A DNA stretch of 64,000 bases from Oscillospiraceae bacterium (lineage in GTDB: Bacteria > Bacillota > Clostridia > Saccharofermentanales > Saccharofermentanaceae), in contig CACWXL010000003.1 of assembly GCA_902764825.1 (NCBI GenBank), forward strand, positions 124,001-188,000. The letters run 5' to 3'. The notes under the pieces were generated by a model. That model ran no database searches. It was given only the letters and a program-made list of their open reading frames with translations, and was not told where the DNA came from. The position numbers were made by a program, and so were the translations under genes. Below, one piece after another: positions 34,431 through 43,100 of the stretch (within the stretch, counting starts at the first letter, position 1; each line of letters starts with the position of its first letter).

Positions 34431-36071
34431 ATGAGTAAAAAGGAGTTATCAATATCATACTCTGTTCTCAGGCGGTGGGCTCTTGTATTCATTTCCTTGC
34501 CAATGCTCTGTTTTTTTATCGGATGGCTCAGATGGTATTGGGCTGTCCCGGCCTGTCTTGCATTAGTTGTTTGTATTATCGCTTCGGATGAGAACGGCAG
34601 ACTATACAAAGTGTTATTCAAGAAAAAGGCTCATGATAAGGCAGGCACTTCTTCTGAATTGTCTTTTGACGGGAAGAAGCTGGTTATTTCCAGAAACATT
34701 TTAATAGCCGTTGTGATCGCTTCTTTTGCATATGTGTTCTTCTGCGGAGTAGGAAGACTATGGTCCCAGAGCGACGACTTTCTTTGGAGAAATGCCATAT
34801 TCAGGGATCTCGTAGTACGTAAGTGGCCTGTCTTCTATGATGCATATGATGGAGCTCTTTCATATTACATAGGCACCTGGCTGCCTGCGGCAATCATCGG
34901 AAAATGCGTATTCTTGTTGGGAGCAGGTACCGAAGCATCGTTTATGGTCGCTAATATAGCGGTGCTGATCTATTGTACGGCCGGAATGAGCATACTGTTT
35001 TTGCTTTTGTTCATGCATTTCAATGTCTCAAGCCCTAAGAAGGCTGCGCTGGTTATAATCGGCCTGGTATTCTTTTCCGGAATGGATTTTGTCGGAAATG
35101 AGTTTAAGATCGACAGCTGGCATATCGAATGGTGGGCACTTACTTTCCAATATTCATCTTTGACCACATGCATGTGCTGGGTCTTCAATCAAACGATTAT
35201 CCCATGGGTATGTACGGCACTTCTGCTTCATGAGAAGACAGTATCCAATTATGTTCTGATCGGAATGGCATGTTTATTCTGCGGTCCGTTCCCGTTCATC
35301 GGTTTCTTTATCTTCTGCGTGGCACTCGGATTAAAACGTCTGGTGGAGACGATTAAGGCTAAGGAGGGAGTGAAATTTGCAAAAGAAGTCTTCTCCATTC
35401 CTAATATCTGCTCGATACTGTTTATCTTCCCTATAGTTGGAGCTTATCTGACTGCTAACACCATGATGAGTAATTATGAGTCAGAAGAAGCAGTATTCCT
35501 GCCACCTACATGGTGCTTTGAGAATTATGTATTGTACATTCTGTTTATGCTGTTTGAATTCGGCATATTTGCGATACTGATCGCTAAAGCGTTCAAGAAG
35601 AATTATCTGTTCTATGTCATGCTCGCCGAGCTTATTGTATTCCCGCTGTTTAATGTAGGCATTAATTCGGATCTTACGATGAGAGGTTCGATCCCCGCGA
35701 TCTTTATGTTGTTTGTATTCTGCTATCAGTATCTCCTAACGAATAAAGCGGTGACACCCAGACATCCAAAAGCTAAGGAGCACAAGGAAAGTTTTGAGAG
35801 CCTGATCTCAAGGATAAATCTGTTGTACATTATCCTTGCCTTCTGCCTGATGATCGGTGCCGTAACTCCGGGCGTTGAACTGGCAAGAGGTTTTGCCAGG
35901 GTGTATTACAGAGGCTTTAATGACCGGTCTACTGATCTGGTTGTAACCCTTGACAGGGATTATAATCCGGTGCCTTATGAGGAAAAGGATGCATGGCCGC
36001 CAACGAATTTCGTTGCATTGAATTACGATGACACGCTGTTCTTTAAATATTTTGCAAGAAAGAAAGGATAA
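34431..36071 (+). CDS. Large polytopic membrane protein, possibly GT-C type glycosyltransferase
   Basis: This 546-residue protein has about twelve hydrophobic segments. After the third segment comes QSDDFLWRNAIFRDLVVRKWP, an acidic pair in the first outside loop like the Asp motif of GT-C glycosyltransferases. A second conserved-looking part reads WHIEWWALTFQYSS. I do not recognise a named family with certainty. ATG 34431 follows GGAAGG. The glycan-locus position four bases before rfbF supports a role in glycan assembly; a polymerase is the alternative. Confidence 0.5.
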   Translation: MSKKELSISYSVLRRWALVFISLPMLCFFIGWLRWYWAVPACLALVVCIIASDENGRLYKVLFKKKAHDKAGTSSELSFDGKKLVISRNILIAVVIASFAYVFFCGVGRLWSQSDDFLWRNAIFRDLVVRKWPVFYDAYDGALSYYIGTWLPAAIIGKCVFLLGAGTEASFMVANIAVLIYCTAGMSILFLLLFMHFNVSSPKKAALVIIGLVFFSGMDFVGNEFKIDSWHIEWWALTFQYSSLTTCMCWVFNQTIIPWVCTALLLHEKTVSNYVLIGMACLFCGPFPFIGFFIFCVALGLKRLVETIKAKEGVKFAKEVFSIPNICSILFIFPIVGAYLTANTMMSNYESEEAVFLPPTWCFENYVLYILFMLFEFGIFAILIAKAFKKNYLFYVMLAELIVFPLFNVGINSDLTMRGSIPAIFMLFVFCYQYLLTNKAVTPRHPKAKEHKESFESLISRINLLYIILAFCLMIGAVTPGVELARGFARVYYRGFNDRSTDLVVTLDRDYNPVPYEEKDAWPPTNFVALNYDDTLFFKYFARKKG

Positions 36072-36075
36072 ACGC

Positions 36076-36858
36076 ATGAAGGTAGTAATCTTAGCAGGTG
36101 GTAAAGGGACCCGTATTACCGAGGAAAGCCAGTTCAGGCCCAAGCCTATGATCGAGATCGGCGGCAAGCCTATCCTTTGGCACATTATGAAAGAGTACTC
36201 GCATTATGGTTTTAACGATTTCGTTATCTGTGCCGGTTACAAACAGCACATGATAAAGCAGTGGTTCGCAGATTACTTTCTCCGCTGCAGCGATGTTACC
36301 TTCGATTATTCAGAAGGAAAGAATGTTATGCAGATTCATGATACTGCCATTGAGCCCTGGAAGATCACTGTATGTGACACCGGATACGACACAATGACGG
36401 GTGGCCGTGTTAAGAGAATCCAGAAATATATCGGCAATGAGCCTTTCATGCTGACATACGGTGACGGTGTCTGCGATGTCGATATTCAAAAGCTTGTTGA
36501 ATTCCATAAAAACCATGGAAAGATCGCCACATTAACTGCTGTTGTTATTGACCAGCAGAAAGGTGTTCTCGATATCGCTGAGAATAATTCAGTACGTTCA
36601 TTCCGTGAGAAGAGTCTTTCTGACGGTGCCATGATCAATGCAGGCTACATGGTCCTTCAGCCTGAGATATTCGATTATATCGAAGGTGATGACACTATCT
36701 TCGAAAAGGATCCTCTTACGAAGCTTGCAGAGGAAGGACAACTGATGTCCTATACCCACAGAGGTTTCTGGCAGTGCATGGATAATGCAAGAGAGAAGGA
36801 TATTCTTGAGAAGATGTGGGAGACCGGCACTGCTCTTTGGAAGAGCTGGGAAAACTAA
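36076..36858 (+). CDS. rfbF: Glucose-1-phosphate cytidylyltransferase RfbF
   Basis: RfbF makes CDP-glucose from CTP and glucose 1-phosphate, the first step to all CDP-3,6-dideoxyhexoses. The 260-residue protein has LAGGKGTRITEES near 5-17 and RPKPMIEIGGKPILWHIM, the signature of the cytidylyltransferase subgroup. Later motifs are TYGDGVCDVD and FWQCMDNAREKDILEKMW. AAAGGA precedes ATG 36076. It leads directly to rfbH; rfbG, the next pathway step, is about 15 kb away. Confidence 0.95.
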   Translation: MKVVILAGGKGTRITEESQFRPKPMIEIGGKPILWHIMKEYSHYGFNDFVICAGYKQHMIKQWFADYFLRCSDVTFDYSEGKNVMQIHDTAIEPWKITVCDTGYDTMTGGRVKRIQKYIGNEPFMLTYGDGVCDVDIQKLVEFHKNHGKIATLTAVVIDQQKGVLDIAENNSVRSFREKSLSDGAMINAGYMVLQPEIFDYIEGDDTIFEKDPLTKLAEEGQLMSYTHRGFWQCMDNAREKDILEKMWETGTALWKSWEN

Positions 36859-36885
36859 TCGAATACTATAAAAGAAGGTAAGAAT

Positions 36886-38223
36886 ATGAGTAATTGGAAC
36901 AACGAAGCAGAAGCAAGAGAAGAGATCCTGAAACTGGTTGAACAGTACTATCACGATTTCAAGGAACAAAAGAAGGAATTCGTTCCGGGTGACCGCATTA
37001 ACTACGCTTCACGTGTATACGACAGTGAAGAGATGACCAACCTTGTCGATTCCGCGCTGGAATTCTGGCTTACGAGCGGAAGATATACCGAGCAGTTCGA
37101 AAAAGAGTTTGCAAAGTATCTGGGCATCCGTTTTGTAAGTCTTGTTAACTCCGGTTCTTCTGCAAATCTGCTTGCATTCATGACGCTTACTTCACCTCTC
37201 TTGAAGGAGCGACAGGTCCTTCCCGGTGATGAGATGATCACTGTAGCTGCTGGTTTCCCTACAACGGTTACACCTGCCATCCAGTATGGCGTTGTCCCGG
37301 TATTCGTTGACGTTACGATCCCTCAGTACAATATCGATGTTACCAGGCTGGAGGATGCGCTTTCCGATAAGACCAAGGTGGTCATGATAGCACATACATT
37401 GGGAAATCCTTTCGATCTTAAAGCGGTCAAGGAATTCTGTGACAAACACAATCTCTGGCTTATCGAAGATAACTGTGATGCATTGGGCAGTGAATATGTT
37501 CTTGACGGCAAGAAATATCTTACGGGTACCGTAGGCGATATCGGAACATCTTCATTCTATCCTCCTCATCACATGACGATGGGAGAAGGCGGTGCGGTAT
37601 ATACAAACGATCCGCTTCTCAACAAGATCGCCAGATCTTTCAGGGATTGGGGAAGAGACTGTTCCTGCCCTTCCGGTAAGGATAATCTTTGCGGACACCG
37701 CTTTGACGGACAGTTCGGCGAGCTTCCGAAAGGCTACGATCACAAGTATGTATATTCTCATTTCGGATATAACCTCAAAGCTACAGATATGCAGGCAGCT
37801 GTAGGCTGCGCTCAGATAAAAAAGTTCCCTTCTTTTGTTGAAAGAAGAAAGCACAATTTCAAGAGGTTCTATGAAGCCCTTAAGGGCACTGAGGGAATAA
37901 TCCTTCCCGAGCCTTGTGAGAATTCAGATCCTTCCTGGTTCGGATTCCTTATCACATGTAAGGAAGGAATCGACCGTAAAAAGGTCGTACCGTTCATCGA
38001 ATCAAAGGGAGTACAGACAAGAATGCTCTTTGCGGGCAACCTTACAAAGCATCCCTGCTTCAACCAGATGCGCGAAGGAAAGAAAGGTTACCGCATTGTC
38101 GGTGAGCTTAAGAATACCGATTACATCATGGAGAATTCTTTCTGGGTTGGTGTATATCCCGGAATGACTGATGCAATGATCGATTATATGGCTGAGACGA
38201 TAAAGAAAGCGGTAAGTCTATGA
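36886..38223 (+). CDS. rfbH: CDP-4-dehydro-6-deoxyglucose 3-dehydrase RfbH (E1)
   Basis: The 445-residue enzyme is of the PLP aminotransferase fold. The usual Schiff-base Lys is replaced by His (H228 in FYPPHHMTMGEGG), the mark of C3-dehydrases. Iron-sulfur ligands fit the E1 pattern C-x-C-x7-C in CSCPSGKDNLC. With PMP and a reductase it removes the C3 hydroxyl of CDP-4-keto-6-deoxyglucose. No reductase (RfbI/E3) is present in the window. ATGA overlap with the next gene. Confidence 0.94.
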   Translation: MSNWNNEAEAREEILKLVEQYYHDFKEQKKEFVPGDRINYASRVYDSEEMTNLVDSALEFWLTSGRYTEQFEKEFAKYLGIRFVSLVNSGSSANLLAFMTLTSPLLKERQVLPGDEMITVAAGFPTTVTPAIQYGVVPVFVDVTIPQYNIDVTRLEDALSDKTKVVMIAHTLGNPFDLKAVKEFCDKHNLWLIEDNCDALGSEYVLDGKKYLTGTVGDIGTSSFYPPHHMTMGEGGAVYTNDPLLNKIARSFRDWGRDCSCPSGKDNLCGHRFDGQFGELPKGYDHKYVYSHFGYNLKATDMQAAVGCAQIKKFPSFVERRKHNFKRFYEALKGTEGIILPEPCENSDPSWFGFLITCKEGIDRKKVVPFIESKGVQTRMLFAGNLTKHPCFNQMREGKKGYRIVGELKNTDYIMENSFWVGVYPGMTDAMIDYMAETIKKAVSL

Positions 38224-40031
38224 AGATTAAATTATCGGATTATGTAGCTCAATATTTGGTCGAAAGGAACATCAAAACCAATTTTACTGTTCCCGGCGGC
38301 GGAGCGATGCATTTGAATGTTTCTTTTGGAAACAATGAAGGCATGAAGAATGTCTTCGTTCAGCATGAGCAGGCTGCCGCCATAGCCGCAGAGGCTTATT
38401 ACCGTAAGAATAACGAGCTGCCTTTGGTTTGTTGTACTACAGGTCCGGGAGGAACTAATACTCTTACCGGTGTTTTGGGTGCATGGCTGGACAGCATTCC
38501 GATGCTTGTTATTTCCGGTCAGGTCAAATATTCAATGACAGTAAGAAGCACCTATATGCCTTTCAGGATATATGGCGATCAGGAGTACGACATTACTAAG
38601 ACTGTAGCAAGCATGACAAAGTATAGTGTCATGGTTACAGAACCTTTGACGATTAAGTACCATTTGGACAAAGCGCTGTATCTGAGCATGAACGGAAGGA
38701 AGGGACCTGTTTGGCTGGATATCCCTCAGAATGTTCAGAGTGCGATTGTTGATACTGAAGAATTACTTGAGTTCGACGAGAATGAAATGATCAATTATTC
38801 CAAGAATAATATTTCTGATAAGACCATTTCATTGATAATCGAAAAACTCAAAGAAGCTCAGAGACCGGTTGTTTATTCAGGCGTTGAGATAAGAACGAAC
38901 GGATGTTATGAGTTATTCCGAAAAGTAATCGAAAAACTGAATGTTCCTGTTGTTACCAGCTTTGATGGTATAGATATCCTTGAAGATGATCATCCGTTAT
39001 ATGTCGGAAGAGCCGGTGATGTAGGAAACCGATATGGAAACTGGGCTGTTCAGAACAGTGATTTCCTATTGGTCCTTGGCAACAGATTAGGAGTAAGGCA
39101 GGTCGGTTATACGCCTGAAACCTGGGCTAGAGCTGCTTTTGTTGTAATGGTCTACAATGATTCTGTTGAGATTTCTGAGAGCAGAGCGCATATCGAACTT
39201 CCTGTTAAATGTGATCTGAAAGTATTCCTTAACAAACTGCTGGATACAGACGAAGACATTACATATAAGAACAGTGAATGGATAACTGTTTGCAACAAGT
39301 GGAAAAATGATTATCCGGTTGTTGATAAGAACAGACATTATAAGCCGGGTCTGATCAATCCGTATCGTTTTATGGATGAATTAAGCGATGAGCTTAAGCC
39401 TGACACGTGCATAGTATCTGCTAATGGAACAGCGTGTGTAGTTGGTGCCAATGCTCTGAAATTGAAACCGGGACAGAGGTTTATTATCAACAGCGGTTGT
39501 GCCAGCATGGGATATGACCTGCCTGCATCGATCGGCGTTTCATTTGCAAGTGGAAAAGGTGAAGTGATCTGTCTGGCTGGTGACGGAAGCATACAGATGA
39601 ATCTGCAGGAATTACAGACAATAGTTTTCCATAAATTGCCTGTTAAGATCATAGTAATCAACAACTCAGGTTATCATTCCATGAGACTTACTCAGAACAA
39701 CCTGTTCCCTGAGTTTAAGAAAGTCGGTATAGGTCCTGAATCCAACGACTTAAGTTTCCCGGATATGAAGAAAATCGCTGAGGCTTATGGCATCCCGTAC
39801 TACAGCTCTAATGACAATGATTCCTTTAATCCTGTATTAAAGGAATTCTTGGGAGAAAGTTTCTTTGCCATGATGGAAATCTTCGTTGATGTAAATCAGC
39901 CTTTCGAACCCAAACCGTCAGCACAGAGATTAGCGGATGGAACACTAGTCTCTCCTCCGATGGAAGACATGGCTCCTTTCTTGAATCGCGAAGAGTTGGA
40001 AAAGATAATGATCATTCCTCTTGTGAGATAA
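38220..40031 (+). CDS. Thiamine-diphosphate-dependent enzyme, acetolactate-synthase-like
   Basis: The 603-residue protein has the three-domain ThDP-enzyme layout. The PYR domain has the catalytic Glu in QHEQAAAIAAEAYYR (about residue 43) and CTTGPGGTNTLTG. The PP domain has the cofactor motif GDGSIQMNLQEL ending in NNSGYHSM. IlvB proper makes acetolactate, but the glycan context suggests a sugar enzyme such as YerE, which adds a two-carbon unit to CDP-4-keto-3,6-dideoxyglucose. It is coupled to rfbH upstream (ATGA). The substrate is unproven. Confidence 0.85.
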   Translation: MKIKLSDYVAQYLVERNIKTNFTVPGGGAMHLNVSFGNNEGMKNVFVQHEQAAAIAAEAYYRKNNELPLVCCTTGPGGTNTLTGVLGAWLDSIPMLVISGQVKYSMTVRSTYMPFRIYGDQEYDITKTVASMTKYSVMVTEPLTIKYHLDKALYLSMNGRKGPVWLDIPQNVQSAIVDTEELLEFDENEMINYSKNNISDKTISLIIEKLKEAQRPVVYSGVEIRTNGCYELFRKVIEKLNVPVVTSFDGIDILEDDHPLYVGRAGDVGNRYGNWAVQNSDFLLVLGNRLGVRQVGYTPETWARAAFVVMVYNDSVEISESRAHIELPVKCDLKVFLNKLLDTDEDITYKNSEWITVCNKWKNDYPVVDKNRHYKPGLINPYRFMDELSDELKPDTCIVSANGTACVVGANALKLKPGQRFIINSGCASMGYDLPASIGVSFASGKGEVICLAGDGSIQMNLQELQTIVFHKLPVKIIVINNSGYHSMRLTQNNLFPEFKKVGIGPESNDLSFPDMKKIAEAYGIPYYSSNDNDSFNPVLKEFLGESFFAMMEIFVDVNQPFEPKPSAQRLADGTLVSPPMEDMAPFLNREELEKIMIIPLVR

Positions 40032-40042
40032 CGAGGTGCAAA

Positions 40043-40720
40043 ATGAACGACTATACAAATAAGACAGTTTTCATAACCGGCGCATCCCGTGGTATTGGTC
40101 TAGAAATCAAGACGTATTTTGAGACCAGAGGTGCGAAAGTGATCGCTCCTTCAAGATCTGAGTTGGATTTATCTGATCTAGCTTCTGTGGATGAATATCT
40201 GAATTCTGCAAAACCTGATTTCGATGTATGTATTCATTGTGCCGGAATAAATACTTTGTCAGGAATAGAAGATGTTACGGATGAGATCATGCTTGAAGCG
40301 TTTAACGTCAATCTTCTTTCGGCAGTAAAGATTATTAAATCCAATGCAGCAAGGATGAAAGAGAAACAATTTGGCAGAGTAGTTTTTATCAGCTCACTAT
40401 ATTCGGCTGTGTCAAGGGAAAACCGCATTGCTTACAGTACGACCAAGACAGCGCTTTTGGGATTAACAAGAACGCTGGCACTTGAATTGGCTCCGTACAA
40501 CATCTTAGTCAATTGCGTGGCTCCCGGTTATGTCATGACCGATATGACAAGGAAAAACCTGTCTGAAGAAGAGATAAGAAAAATAGAAAGTAATATTCCT
40601 ACGGGGAGATTCCAGGAAACAACTGAAATCGCTGATGCAGTCGGTTTTTTGTGCTCTGATCTGAACAAGAGCATAACCGGGCAAAGCCTTTATGTTGATG
40701 GTGGATTTCTTTGCAGGTAA
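40043..40720 (+). CDS. Short-chain dehydrogenase/reductase in the glycan module
   Basis: This 225-residue classical SDR has TGASRGIG at 11-18, NAG equivalent CAGIN, catalytic Ser in FISSLYSA, YSTTK (Tyr-x3-Lys) and PGYVMTDMT. FabG-like in sequence, but the neighbours point to reduction or oxidation of a sugar or carbocycle. It follows the ThDP enzyme by 11 bases and precedes the cyclase by 15. Confidence 0.88.
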   Translation: MNDYTNKTVFITGASRGIGLEIKTYFETRGAKVIAPSRSELDLSDLASVDEYLNSAKPDFDVCIHCAGINTLSGIEDVTDEIMLEAFNVNLLSAVKIIKSNAARMKEKQFGRVVFISSLYSAVSRENRIAYSTTKTALLGLTRTLALELAPYNILVNCVAPGYVMTDMTRKNLSEEEIRKIESNIPTGRFQETTEIADAVGFLCSDLNKSITGQSLYVDGGFLCR

Positions 40721-40735
40721 AGGAGAGGATGCAAC

Positions 40736-41803
40736 ATGGAAAACATAATTTACATCAAATCGAGCTTGTATGATTACGAAGTCGAATTCACATCGGATTT
40801 TCAGAAAAAGATGAATTCGATGGAAGAGAAATTCGTATATGTCATAGACAAAAACGTCTATGAGTTATACAAGGATAAATTCAGTGATATTGATCTGAGT
40901 CTGGTATTTTTTATGGATGCCGTTGAAAGCAAGAAAAACATGGATACCGTTCTGGATATCATGAAGTTCTGGCAGAGTATTAAGCTGAAGAAAAACTGGA
41001 AGGTTTGCTGCTTTGGCGGCGGCATCACACAAGATGTAACTACTATTGCAGCTAATCTGTACTTAAGAAATATTGAGTGGTACTTTTTCCCGACAACGTT
41101 ATTGTCAATGTGTGACTCCTGCATTGGCGGAAAGTGCGGCATCAATTTTAATGGCTTTAAGAATCAGATCGGTGTTTTCTATCCCCCTAAGAAGATCATT
41201 ATCGATCCTTGTTTCCTGGGAACTCTGTCACACGATGATTATCTGAATGGTTGGGGTGAATTGTTAAAGTTCTCATTGACCAGGTACAAGGATTTCTATA
41301 GCGATCTGAAAAATGAATCGTCATACATTCCTTGTGACAATATAGTCGAATACATCTATCGCGGCCTTTATGTTAAGAAAGAGATAATTGAAGAAGATGA
41401 ATTTGAGCATGATCTGAGAAGAGTATTGAATTATGGTCATACTTTCGGTCATGCTCTGGAAAGTTATACCCACAATCTGATCCCGCATGGTAAAGGCGTA
41501 ATCTGGGGTATTGATGTAGTCAATTACATTGCCTATAAGGAAGGTCTGATCAGCAAAGAATACTATTTGGACATTAAGAAGCTGATCAAGGATTCCTTTA
41601 TTCAGAGTGAGATCCAGATAGATGATCCTAAGGCATTGTTCAGTATTATTAAGACTGACAAAAAGGTTAAGGACAGTACTATTTACCTGGCTTTGTTGAA
41701 TTCAGAGAGCAATCTGATCGTTTATCCCAAGGCCATCGATGACGGTTTTGAGTCTTTGTTTGAAGATTACTTAAAGGAGACACATGAATACTATCTCAAT
41801 TGA
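40736..41803 (+). CDS. 3-dehydroquinate-synthase-like sugar phosphate cyclase
   Basis: The 355-residue protein is of the AroB fold. NAD loop GGGITQDVT, PTTLLSMCDSCIGGKCGIN, and metal ligands Glu in GWGELLKF, His in NYGHTFGHALE and His in PHGKGVIWGI are all present, so it should be an active Zn/NAD enzyme. It differs from AroB in several pocket positions (Cys for Thr in GGKTGIN, GWGEL for GLAEV). With the kinase next door, a cyclase acting on a ketose phosphate is more likely than shikimate synthesis. Overlaps the kinase by 20 bases. Confidence 0.85.
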   Translation: MENIIYIKSSLYDYEVEFTSDFQKKMNSMEEKFVYVIDKNVYELYKDKFSDIDLSLVFFMDAVESKKNMDTVLDIMKFWQSIKLKKNWKVCCFGGGITQDVTTIAANLYLRNIEWYFFPTTLLSMCDSCIGGKCGINFNGFKNQIGVFYPPKKIIIDPCFLGTLSHDDYLNGWGELLKFSLTRYKDFYSDLKNESSYIPCDNIVEYIYRGLYVKKEIIEEDEFEHDLRRVLNYGHTFGHALESYTHNLIPHGKGVIWGIDVVNYIAYKEGLISKEYYLDIKKLIKDSFIQSEIQIDDPKALFSIIKTDKKVKDSTIYLALLNSESNLIVYPKAIDDGFESLFEDYLKETHEYYLN

Positions 41804-43097
41804 TTGTGGTGCCAGCTTTATAAAAGGCGCATTGTTTTCTGAAGGAAAGATCGCGGATAGAAAGGATTTTTCTACCCCTTCAGAAAGCAGTGTTAATGAT
41901 GTTTTCTATACAGACAAAGTGGAAAACATCATTAAAGGTGTCAAAGCAGTAATTGATCATTTCTTGAATGATGAGAAAGAAATCAATATCTGCATATCAA
42001 ATGAGATGCATGGTTTTATCCTGGCATATGAAGATGGTACTCCGTATACCGGATATGTCTCATGGCAAAAAGAGTTTGGCAGTATAAAGATTGATGATCT
42101 GAGTTCGGTGGATATATTGTCCGGAGAAGAGTTTGGCACGGCTATAACCAATACCGGAATGAATTTGCGTGCCGGATTACCTTCGAGTAATCTCCTGTAT
42201 CTTTTGCGTTCAGGAAAACTCAGCGGCAAGAAGCTGTATTTTTACACGCTGGGTGATTACATCATTAAACGGATATTTGGCGAAGAGTGTGTTTGTTCTG
42301 AGTCGAATGCGGCTGCTACCGGACTTTATGATCTGGTTGAAAAGAATTGGAATGAAAAGCTTACCGGCTTGTATAATGATTGCATTGTTTTCCCGACTGT
42401 CGGTAACAGGGTTTTGGCTGCAGTTGTTGATGGCGTTAAGTATAATATTTTCCCTGCAATCGGAGATTATCAGGCAGCATTGTTAGGCGCAGGCATTGAG
42501 AACCCGACAGATATTTCATTTAATCTTGGTACTGGTGCACAGGTAAGTATTATTTCTGACTCTCCGTCTTTTTCGAAAGATTATCAGATATTACCGTTTT
42601 TTGGCGGTTCATATCTGAAGAGAATACCGCATTTGCCATCGGGAAGAGCCTTGAATGTGTATTTCCGTTTCATTAAGGATACGCTTCGTTCTTTCAATGT
42701 TGAAGTTGAAGACGCGGCGGTCTGGGATGTGTTTAATAATTCTGTTGAGCAGGCATTGCCAAATGAGATGCAGTGCAGCATGAGCTTTTTTGAGAATCCG
42801 GTAGAGAACAGGACTAAAGGTAAGATAGATAATATTGGTGAGTATGATCTGTCCTTCCCTAATCTGATAAAGCTTGTCTATGATCAAGTCGCAGATAATT
42901 TCATTTGGGCAGCAGATAATATAGTTAACCCTGATACTGTTGAGAGAATCATTTTCTCAGGCGGAATAGCACGGAGGATTTCTTACATCAGGGAAAAGAT
43001 TATCGGACATTATGTTCCGGGTATTGAAGTTTTAGAGAATTCAGATGAGACACTTTTAGGCTTGTACAAGTATTCAATAATTGAATTGGAGCAGTGA
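41784..43097 (+). CDS. FGGY-family carbohydrate kinase (sedoheptulose-kinase-like)
   Basis: The 437-residue protein is of the sugar kinase/actin fold: N-terminal phosphate loop DCGASFIKGALF, substrate region NEMHGFILAYEDG with YTGYVSWQ, and C-terminal ATP part FNLGTGAQVSI and IFSGGIARR. The catalytic Asp lies in IGDYQAALLG. EMHG-type motifs are seen in sedoheptulose and related ketose kinases, so it may make the phosphate ester that the adjacent cyclase eliminates. AAAGGAG precedes ATG 41784 inside the cyclase gene. Confidence 0.82.
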   Translation: MNTISIDCGASFIKGALFSEGKIADRKDFSTPSESSVNDVFYTDKVENIIKGVKAVIDHFLNDEKEINICISNEMHGFILAYEDGTPYTGYVSWQKEFGSIKIDDLSSVDILSGEEFGTAITNTGMNLRAGLPSSNLLYLLRSGKLSGKKLYFYTLGDYIIKRIFGEECVCSESNAAATGLYDLVEKNWNEKLTGLYNDCIVFPTVGNRVLAAVVDGVKYNIFPAIGDYQAALLGAGIENPTDISFNLGTGAQVSIISDSPSFSKDYQILPFFGGSYLKRIPHLPSGRALNVYFRFIKDTLRSFNVEVEDAAVWDVFNNSVEQALPNEMQCSMSFFENPVENRTKGKIDNIGEYDLSFPNLIKLVYDQVADNFIWAADNIVNPDTVERIIFSGGIARRISYIREKIIGHYVPGIEVLENSDETLLGLYKYSIIELEQ

Positions 43098-43100
43098 ACT

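Noticed and set aside
38220..40031. IlvB acetolactate synthase for branched-chain amino acids
   Set aside because: No ilvN, ilvC or other amino acid genes nearby; context and coupling to rfbH favour a sugar enzyme, though the family is the same.
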